DNA of 13,451 nucleotides from Bacteroidota bacterium (GTDB lineage: Bacteria; Bacteroidota; Bacteroidia; NS11-12g; UBA9320): the NCBI GenBank assembly GCA_003485825.1, contig DNHN01000135.1, positions 1 through 13,451 on the forward strand, in the 5' to 3' direction. Positions within the stretch are counted from its first letter, which is position 1. Each line of letters starts with the position of its first letter. The notes under the pieces are model-generated. The model saw only the letters and a program-made list of their open reading frames with translations, had not been told where the DNA came from and did no database searches. Position numbers and translations under genes: made by a program. Below, piece after piece: positions 1-6,217 of the stretch.

Positions 1-189
1 CCTGAAAACAGAAGAGCTACTACTGGTTTCAGCTGGGGGGTCGCTATTGGCGTAAAAAAACTTACCGTTAGCTATGGAAGTGCCGGTTATTTCCCTGGAA
101 TAGCTTCTAACTACTTCTCCGTCAGTAGAGACCTAGGTGCCAGTAAAAAGAAGACGCGCGTAGAGCCTTCAAAGAGCCCAGTATTATAG
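1..189 (+). CDS. porQ: C-terminal end of probable T9SS protein PorQ (partial)
   Basis: The reading frame is open from base 1 to a TAG at 187-189, giving the last 62 residues of a protein that starts outside the window. The segment reads like the end of an outer-membrane beta-barrel: alternating hydrophobic and aromatic residues in 'GFSWGVAIGVKKLTVSYGSA', then 'YFPGIASNYFSVSRDL', then a short basic tail. This matches my memory of the C-terminus of PorQ, a T9SS component, whose closing strands have the pattern 'GFSFGxGxxxxxxxxxYG...ASNHFS'. porQ directly upstream of cmk is a gene order I recall from other Bacteroidota such as Porphyromonas, and the next gene here is cmk. The tail of about 14 residues after the last strand is slightly long. 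Only a fragment is visible; another PorP/PorV-like barrel protein is the main alternative. Confidence 0.62.
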   Translation, partial: PENRRATTGFSWGVAIGVKKLTVSYGSAGYFPGIASNYFSVSRDLGASKKKTRVEPSKSPVL

Positions 190-260
190 GATTAGCACCG
201 ACTAAACTTTCATTTTATCAGATTTTTTCATCCGATTCTTTTAAAGTCAAAAAATAAAAT

Positions 261-268
261 TATGTTTG
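261..268 (+). promoter_or_regulatory. Candidate Bacteroidota -7 element at the cmk start
   Basis: The octamer TATGTTTG matches the Bacteroidota -7 consensus TAnnTTTG and lies in the 86-base gap between the upstream barrel gene and cmk; its position is accurate to about 2 bases. I see no clear TTG -33 element at the proper distance, only T-rich sequence. If functional, transcription would begin at or next to the TTG start codon at 276, giving a leaderless or nearly leaderless mRNA. A chance match is quite possible in such AT-rich DNA. Confidence 0.3.
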
Positions 269-275
269 ACCAGCT

Positions 276-974
276 TTGGAGCAAAAAATTAATATCGCCA
301 TAGATGGACACTCAAGCTGCGGCAAGGGTACTCTAGCAAAGAATTTAGCAAAGGAACTGGACTATTTATTTATAGATAGCGGTGCCATGTATAGAGCCGT
401 CACCTTGTATATGCTAAATGAAGGATTGACCCTAGAAGAAGTAGCAGAGGATCCTGCAGTGTTGGGGAATATTAAAATCACCTTCGAATACCAACCTGAG
501 AAATCTTTTTTTGAAACGCATCTTAACGGTGTAAATGTAGAGACCGAAATACGCTCTATGCGCATTAGTAAATTTGTGAGCCCTGTAAGTGCTCTGCCAG
601 TAGTGCGGGACTTCTTAGTAGTACAGCAGAAAAAAATCGGAGAAAATAAGGGTGTAGTAATGGATGGAAGAGACATAGGCACTGTGGTATTCCCTGATGC
701 AGAACTCAAAATATTCATGACCGCTAGTCCGGAAATCCGTGCAAAACGTAGATACGAAGAGCTTCAGAAAAAAGGCGTATTTGTCAATTACCAAGAAGTA
801 CTTCATAATATCAAAGAACGTGACCACATAGATAGTACTCGTGACACTAGTCCTTTAGCCAAAGCAGAAGATGCAATCACCTTAGACAATTCTGCTATGT
901 CCAAAGACGAACAGGCTAGACTGTCATTATCTTGGGCAAGAGGTGTAATCAAGTCTCTTGAAGCGCAGTCATAA
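276..974 (+). CDS. cmk: (d)CMP kinase (cytidylate kinase)
   Basis: This cytoplasmic nucleoside monophosphate kinase transfers phosphate from ATP to CMP or dCMP in pyrimidine nucleotide recycling and synthesis. At 232 residues it has the usual length. Visible motifs: the P-loop 'DGHSSCGKGT' (residues 10-19; 'SSCGK' is the form I recall in Bacteroidota cmk), the NMP-binding start 'IDSGAMYRA' (33-41), the 'DGRDIGTVVFPDAELKIF' block (130-147), the lid arginines near 155-159, and 'RDHIDSTRDTSPLAKAEDA' (182-200). The start is TTG at 276, because an in-frame TGA lies three codons upstream and no ATG is in frame near the N-terminus. An ATG at about 262 lies in the -1 frame and would join cmk only if the A6 run at about 283-288 contained one more A, giving '...KKINIAIDG'. 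The downstream membrane-protein gene overlaps by 17 bases, which suggests co-transcription. Confidence 0.95.
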   Translation: MEQKINIAIDGHSSCGKGTLAKNLAKELDYLFIDSGAMYRAVTLYMLNEGLTLEEVAEDPAVLGNIKITFEYQPEKSFFETHLNGVNVETEIRSMRISKFVSPVSALPVVRDFLVVQQKKIGENKGVVMDGRDIGTVVFPDAELKIFMTASPEIRAKRRYEELQKKGVFVNYQEVLHNIKERDHIDSTRDTSPLAKAEDAITLDNSAMSKDEQARLSLSWARGVIKSLEAQS

Positions 975-2439
975 TCAATTTCTGCCAATTATCACGGTAG
1001 GATTTGTAACCTACTTCGTATTTTATTTTATTTTCCTCTTTATTCATCTCGACCTCATCCCTTTAGCTTGGATTGATGAAATAATGGGCCTGGACCCTGC
1101 GCTCAGGTATATCAGCGGTAAGGGGTTCACTAGTCAAATCTGGCCCCAAGAAGGTACAAGAAACCATTTCATGGCTTATTTACCACTTCAGACCTGGTTT
1201 CACGTAATCCACCTTAAAATGCTACCTTTCAGTATCTACTGGGTTCGGTTTCCCTGGGCTTTTTACCTACTTTTAGGAACTGGGTTTATGTTCTTAGGAT
1301 TCAAAAAGAATCAATTGCCAACGTGGATCGCTGTGGGGCTATGTATACTTCTTATCAATGAGAAATCTCTATTTGAAACTACGAGAGGCGTGCGAGTCGA
1401 ACCCCTTATCTACTTGTTATTCGCCATCGCCTTCTACGCCAAAGCATTTTCCAAGCTTCATCTTCAAAGCATAGCTGCCTCTCTCCTTATTCTTTGCCAT
1501 CCAGACGTGTGGCCAATAGCTTTAGTCCTATTCTTAAATGCGTGCACGGAGAAAAATTCTGATTCCTACATACTAAAACCAAATGTGCTTTGGGCATATC
1601 CTATACTCGCTTTGCTTTCCTTCCTGTGGTCTATTGACTTTAACCTTACTCATTGGTTAAGTCAGTTTGTTCATCAAGGAAGTGAGCACGCCGCATCAGG
1701 AGGAATCCTAGATAGGCTAAACAATCATTTTGTTCTTCGTTTTTGGCCCTATTATTCGACTCAACCATGGGTCCCCATTACTATTTATATTTCGTTAATA
1801 GGCTCACTTTACCAGTTAGCTACAAGAAGAGGTACTACTGTCGGATCGGCTGTTTTACTTACCCACTTCGTATGGTTTATCGCGCTGGGACCATTCCACA
1901 GATATAATTCCATTTTATTCTTTATTGCGATATGGTGGTTCATCCCATATCTAATAAGAAGTAAGTCAATACTGAAAAAACAAGGCATTCAAGTAGCCAT
2001 CACGGTCTTCGTAATTTTAACATCAGCAGACGTAGTGGCAAGACACTATATGGCATATGCTCAGCATGCTATCCGAAATCCATATCCTGTGCTATCATGG
2101 TTAAAGGAAGAGTTGCCCAACGAGGACTACTTGCTGAGCGGTCATTCTATAGGATATTACGCTATGGACCATACACTTCATAATGGATTCATTTTAGCAA
2201 ACATGCCCCCCTACGACTATGATTTTAGTAACTATAAGAACTACTTCATATTGGGAGAAAGACCAATCAAAGGATTAGAGACCATTGGTACATACAAAGC
2301 CACATATGCGAACTCTAGCAACTATGCTAGTAAAACCTACGCTACCTTGTTTTTAATGTACACCCCTAGTAAAGAAGAATATATAGCTACATTAAAGGCT
2401 ATGGATACTGCCAGTAGAGACGAAGTGTCTGCCAGATAA
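958..2439 (+). CDS. Polytopic membrane protein, GT-C / GT39-like glycosyltransferase family
   Basis: This is a 493-residue integral inner-membrane protein with about ten hydrophobic segments, roughly at residues 8-36, 95-115, 120-133, 147-165, 170-195, 208-226, 270-287, 296-310, 317-333 and 343-360. A hydrophilic C-terminal part of about 130 residues follows. The first extracytoplasmic loop carries an acidic pair, D40-E41, in 'WIDEIMGLDPALRYISGKG', followed by a loop rich in aromatic residues. In GT-C enzymes such as GT39 and ArnT an Asp-Glu pair in this loop is the catalytic hallmark, and 'GVRVEPL' (144-150) resembles the second conserved region. I infer transfer of sugar from a polyprenyl-phosphate donor; the acceptor is unknown. 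The start is TTG at 958, 17 bases inside cmk, because an in-frame TAA lies at 946-948 and the next ATG is residue 43, after the first membrane segment. It could instead be a non-catalytic GT-C-like protein. Confidence 0.6.
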   Translation: MKRSHNQFLPIITVGFVTYFVFYFIFLFIHLDLIPLAWIDEIMGLDPALRYISGKGFTSQIWPQEGTRNHFMAYLPLQTWFHVIHLKMLPFSIYWVRFPWAFYLLLGTGFMFLGFKKNQLPTWIAVGLCILLINEKSLFETTRGVRVEPLIYLLFAIAFYAKAFSKLHLQSIAASLLILCHPDVWPIALVLFLNACTEKNSDSYILKPNVLWAYPILALLSFLWSIDFNLTHWLSQFVHQGSEHAASGGILDRLNNHFVLRFWPYYSTQPWVPITIYISLIGSLYQLATRRGTTVGSAVLLTHFVWFIALGPFHRYNSILFFIAIWWFIPYLIRSKSILKKQGIQVAITVFVILTSADVVARHYMAYAQHAIRNPYPVLSWLKEELPNEDYLLSGHSIGYYAMDHTLHNGFILANMPPYDYDFSNYKNYFILGERPIKGLETIGTYKATYANSSNYASKTYATLFLMYTPSKEEYIATLKAMDTASRDEVSAR

Positions 2440-2456
2440 TTACTTTAGAAAAGTAA
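2440..2456. terminator. Inverted repeat at convergent gene ends (weak terminator candidate)
   Basis: TTACTTT (2440-2446) and AAAGTAA (2450-2456) form a perfect 7-base inverted repeat around a 3-base AGA loop. It begins directly after the TAA of the membrane-protein gene (2437-2439) and contains the TAA of the leftward T9SS cargo gene (complement of 2440-2442). The stem is nearly all A/T and there is no clean U-tract, so strong intrinsic termination is doubtful. The leftward arm also encodes the cargo C-terminus 'TFLK', so coding sequence alone may explain the repeat. Confidence 0.22.
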
Positions 2457-5400
2457 CAGTACCACTGTCATAGTGCCTAGTATTATCCCACCCGTAGTAG
2501 CTCACTATCCACATGTACACATTACTGTATTTCAGATCTCCCTCTTTATATACAGAGGACCACCGATCATTTTTATCTGTAGTGGAGAAGACTTTTTCTC
2601 CCCACCTATTGTATATATCCATGGTGAACTCCCTTACAAAAACATCTGCCCATCCAAATGAATCATTTAATCCATCATTATTTAGAGTCACCGCATTGGG
2701 CACGAAAACCTCTGGAGGTTGAATAAGATAAATATCATTGCTTCTGCTCACGGCATTGTGTCCTCCCTCATTCTCATACGCTAATACGGAATACCAATAA
2801 CCACCCCAGTCATAATCTAACTTTCCGTCTATGTACTCTGTAGTGGCGTTATTTACTACCGTAGCAGGGCGTAAGTTTCCCGTGTCTACTGACCTCAGCA
2901 ATTCATACTTTGAAACCCCATCCTGCCAGTCTTTGTAATCATCCCAATAGAGGTCCATATAATACCGAGGGGTTTGTCCTTTTTTATTTTGGGCGATACC
3001 TCGTAGTACTATCGAGCAACCTTCATTGCTCATTTTGCTTAAGTGTCCACACCCATCAGTCACTCTTATTTGGTAACAGTAAGATACCTCATTGACATTT
3101 ACTTCTGTATCAAAGAAGACCGTATCATTAACACTCAAAATCTCCTTATAAAATCTATATGTACCTTTTACTCTATCCTTTTTAAATACCTGATAGCTCC
3201 CAAAATCATCTTCCTTTGATTTCAAGAAAACCAGTTTCAACTCGCTACCTTCTACAGTTACAGTCTTTAGGTACGTGTGATCTGCTGGCACTTCACTTTC
3301 TTTAACAGAACTAAGATTATACGTCTGAGGTCCAGCGACATCACATATATTTAGAACTTCGATGTAGTAGGTATAATTCGTATTCCGTGGATTAATGACA
3401 TCTTCATCGGTATAAGACCCCGGACCTTGATTATCGATATACTGAAGCACGCTCTTATTTCCATTAGGGTCTATTTTATAGAGAACCATCTCCTTAAAAT
3501 ACCGAGATGACTCAGTGCTTTCCCAGTCTATTCTAAGCTTCTCATCACCCAAAAAATTAAGACATAGCACAGGAGGAGGAGGCAATAGCGGCACTGAATC
3601 TACAATGATACTAATCAGGCTATTATTATCTTCAGAAGAAGGACAGCCTTGATCCACTGCATAAGCATTTATCAAAAAAGTATCTCCAGCGTGCTCACAA
3701 CCAAACTGAAATAAAAAGTCATTGGTAATTTCTCCGAGTCCCCTTAGCTCACTTTCACCTGTGCGCACAGCACTAGACAGTTCTGGGCCCCATGTGTATG
3801 TTGCTCGCAGAGAATCTGAAGCATCATCTTGAATCACGTACGAGAACTGCAATTCGTCCAACACGGACACGTTAAATACTTCATCTTCCATTCTAGGCTT
3901 GAAGTTTTGATTTGCTACTCTTATTTTAAACGATGCGTTACTGCATCTCGGACTTGGGTTAGTCTCGCTATATGCTCCATCTGATGTTGGGAAATCACTG
4001 ATTTGCCCACGACCATTCTGACTGGGACAGCTACTACAAACACTCTGATACATAATGCCTCTTTTATCAAACCTACTCGTTCCTCCATCCACATGGTCAT
4101 CCGTAAGTGTGCCACCGAAATAACTTCCAAAGACTAAACTTTCTAGATTTTCTTCAAGCACCAAAATATGAAAATCTTGTCCATTCGTGGTTTTCTGAAA
4201 AGCATCAGGCGTAATTGGCATAGCATCCAGACGATATCCATCGGCTCCAAAATTAGTTCCCCAGCCGCTGACATAGACTTTACCGCACTCGTCTACTAAA
4301 AAAGCATTAATAGTAAGATCTGTGGTCGGTCCCCCACTGCCATAGACTGTACTTACCTCTAGCTCGCTTAAATCCGATGATAATTTGGCTATAAACTGCT
4401 TACCATTTGCGTTGCTATATACTTCTCCTTTCGTTGGCATCATACCCCTCGTGTGCCCCACTATATATACGTTTCCCGAAAAATCTAAATCCGACATTAA
4501 AATCTGATCGTATAAATCCGAGCCAAAGTATGAGGTAACGTCTAAGGTTTTGCCGTCATTGGAGATTTTACTAACAAACCCATCAGCTGTACCTCCTAGG
4601 TAATCAGACCTAAAGGCAGACTGTGTTTTTGCTAAATCTTTACTTGATGTACCTCCAGACACGTAAAAGCTGCCATCTGTTGCTTGATCTATACTGTACA
4701 AGGCGTCCATATCATTGCCCCCTAAAAAAGTACTCCATCTTAGCGTTGTAAGATTCGCACTCAAGCTAAAGACCACACCCTCTTGTCCCCCAATCAATAT
4801 TGGCTGCAGAGCTCCTGAAGTAGTCGGGAAATCCGGAGAGTACGTGCAACTAGCCACTACTATATTACCAAATGCGTCTAAATTTATTTCACCTCTGTAT
4901 TCATCTGCATAGTACTCCGTCATTGTAGGACTACTATTTAATCCGTCTGCACTATTCCCTCCTATATAAGTGGAACCCACAAGTTCGCTTCCATCTTGAT
5001 TAAACCGAGTAATCACCATATCTACTCCCCCTCTTTTTAGCTCAGAAACTGCCCCTGCTGTGATTGGATAATTGTCGGACTGGCTTGTGCCAAACAGTAT
5101 AAGCTCATTCCCTTCTCCGACGATTAAACTATGCGGATACTCGTCATGGGAGCCTCCCAAATACGTGGCATAAACAAGTGTACTCCCATCAGCACTGTAC
5201 TTGCTCAAACTGATATCCCAAGGAGATTTTCGATTAGAAACACCTCCACTATATCCTCCATTAAATGTTAGATCAAAAGACCCAACAGTGGCGGGATACC
5301 TTCCGTTTACTACCGAGGTGGGGCTTGTAGCAATACCTCCCGCGTACATATTACCTTCATCATCAAAAGTAGCCGTAAACCCAAAATTATCCACGGTGCT

Positions 5401-6162
5401 TCCTGAGTAAGTGCTAAAAATTAGTTCGGGGTCAATGACTACCTGCACTTTATTTCTGAACATCTTGGTGGTGAAACCAACCAATCCATTTTCTAGCGTA
5501 TAATTCATTGTAATGGGCGTGCGTGCATCTCCCCTTACCTCATAACTTATTGGAATAATTTCAGAAAAATCTCCGAACTGAGTAGACACAATAAGCCTAT
5601 CCTTAGTAACCCTAAAGCTGTCTGCTCCTTCTATGTTTATTTTTATATCCTTGATATCTGCACCAGGCCTAAGAATGAAGTTATACTTAAACCGCCGATC
5701 AATCGCTTCAAATTCCAGATCTATTTTGGGGTATACATCCGTATACAATACTTTGGTGTACTTGGCTACATTGGATGCCCACTTAGAACTATCTGCACCG
5801 AGGAAATAATTATAATACTCGGGAACTTTTACGACCCCGGAAGATCTCGATAAATCTCCACCTTCTAGAGTATAAAATACATGCTGAAAACCAATCGTAT
5901 CTTTTATAGCTTCCTCAAGGTCAGAATGAGCACGGGTACGGTGATTATGCAGTCGATTAATCATTTTAGACCACTTCTGCTCATCGTGAAGCAATACCGA
6001 AAACCCTTTTTCTGTAAGATAAATTTTGTGCGTCTGATATTCCGCCTCGTAAACTACTCTATCATCAAACTGCCCCTTATTTTCTATAAAACCTATTTGC
6101 CCAAAAAGCACACAGGTATGAGCTATAAAAATTAAAAATGATATAAATCTAAGGTACCTCAA
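2440..6162 (-). CDS. T9SS type B cargo: ENKGQ domain, SBBP beta-propeller, gliding-motility-type C-terminal domain
   Basis: This is a large (1240 aa) predicted secreted or surface protein. Residues 1-21 form a signal peptide, with mature protein starting near Q22. Residues 24-245 resemble the Bacteroidota DUF7948-type domain, beginning 'GFIENKGQFDDRVVYEAE'. Residues about 245-745 hold seven recurrences of an S-T-Y-x-G-G-like motif (near 249, 333, 397, 477, 543, 604 and 679), spaced about 60-80 residues apart and followed by 'GN.Y..G.T....FPTT' strands, as in SBBP beta-propeller repeats. 'VCSSC' at 708-712 and C740 form a cysteine cluster. A proline linker (860-864) leads to fibronectin-like modules (about 865-1145). 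The last 90 residues, with 'FVPNAVTLNNDGLND' and 'IYNRWGEKVF' (1183-1192), are the CHU_C/TIGR04131-type sorting domain that sends cargo through T9SS. The start is TTG at 6162, four codons after an in-frame TAG and directly before the signal peptide. It is last in the leftward cluster, 55 bases after the CAP gene. Ligand and role are unknown. Confidence 0.88.
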   Translation of the reverse strand: MRYLRFISFLIFIAHTCVLFGQIGFIENKGQFDDRVVYEAEYQTHKIYLTEKGFSVLLHDEQKWSKMINRLHNHRTRAHSDLEEAIKDTIGFQHVFYTLEGGDLSRSSGVVKVPEYYNYFLGADSSKWASNVAKYTKVLYTDVYPKIDLEFEAIDRRFKYNFILRPGADIKDIKINIEGADSFRVTKDRLIVSTQFGDFSEIIPISYEVRGDARTPITMNYTLENGLVGFTTKMFRNKVQVVIDPELIFSTYSGSTVDNFGFTATFDDEGNMYAGGIATSPTSVVNGRYPATVGSFDLTFNGGYSGGVSNRKSPWDISLSKYSADGSTLVYATYLGGSHDEYPHSLIVGEGNELILFGTSQSDNYPITAGAVSELKRGGVDMVITRFNQDGSELVGSTYIGGNSADGLNSSPTMTEYYADEYRGEINLDAFGNIVVASCTYSPDFPTTSGALQPILIGGQEGVVFSLSANLTTLRWSTFLGGNDMDALYSIDQATDGSFYVSGGTSSKDLAKTQSAFRSDYLGGTADGFVSKISNDGKTLDVTSYFGSDLYDQILMSDLDFSGNVYIVGHTRGMMPTKGEVYSNANGKQFIAKLSSDLSELEVSTVYGSGGPTTDLTINAFLVDECGKVYVSGWGTNFGADGYRLDAMPITPDAFQKTTNGQDFHILVLEENLESLVFGSYFGGTLTDDHVDGGTSRFDKRGIMYQSVCSSCPSQNGRGQISDFPTSDGAYSETNPSPRCSNASFKIRVANQNFKPRMEDEVFNVSVLDELQFSYVIQDDASDSLRATYTWGPELSSAVRTGESELRGLGEITNDFLFQFGCEHAGDTFLINAYAVDQGCPSSEDNNSLISIIVDSVPLLPPPPVLCLNFLGDEKLRIDWESTESSRYFKEMVLYKIDPNGNKSVLQYIDNQGPGSYTDEDVINPRNTNYTYYIEVLNICDVAGPQTYNLSSVKESEVPADHTYLKTVTVEGSELKLVFLKSKEDDFGSYQVFKKDRVKGTYRFYKEILSVNDTVFFDTEVNVNEVSYCYQIRVTDGCGHLSKMSNEGCSIVLRGIAQNKKGQTPRYYMDLYWDDYKDWQDGVSKYELLRSVDTGNLRPATVVNNATTEYIDGKLDYDWGGYWYSVLAYENEGGHNAVSRSNDIYLIQPPEVFVPNAVTLNNDGLNDSFGWADVFVREFTMDIYNRWGEKVFSTTDKNDRWSSVYKEGDLKYSNVYMWIVSYYGWDNTRHYDSGTVTFLK

Positions 6163-6169
6163 GCAAATT

Positions 6170-6184
6170 GTCTACTTCGTAGAC
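6170..6184 (-). promoter_or_regulatory. Small hairpin 7 bases upstream of the T9SS cargo start codon
   Basis: GTCTAC (6170-6175), loop TTC, GTAGAC (6179-6184) is a perfect 6-base-pair inverted repeat in the 55-base gap between the CAP-domain gene and the cargo gene. On the leftward mRNA it ends seven bases before the TTG start, where a ribosome would bind. It could tune translation of the last gene or protect a processed end. It has no following U-tract, so it is not a standard terminator. The stem is short and chance remains possible. Confidence 0.3.
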
Positions 6185-6217
6185 GCGCAAGGTAACGAAA
6201 AGGTTGCAAAAAACTGA

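Noticed and set aside
362..718. Reverse-strand open frame of 118 codons inside cmk
   Set aside because: It lies wholly antisense to a strongly conserved kinase and its translation shows no recognisable domain.
4900..6100. DNA-level tandem repeats in the propeller region
   Set aside because: The protein repeats are divergent and I see no nucleotide-level repetition beyond short similar words.
5881..6135. Rightward open frame of 84 codons near the start of the T9SS cargo gene
   Set aside because: It is antisense to the signal peptide and ENKGQ domain, with no promoter or homology that I recognise.
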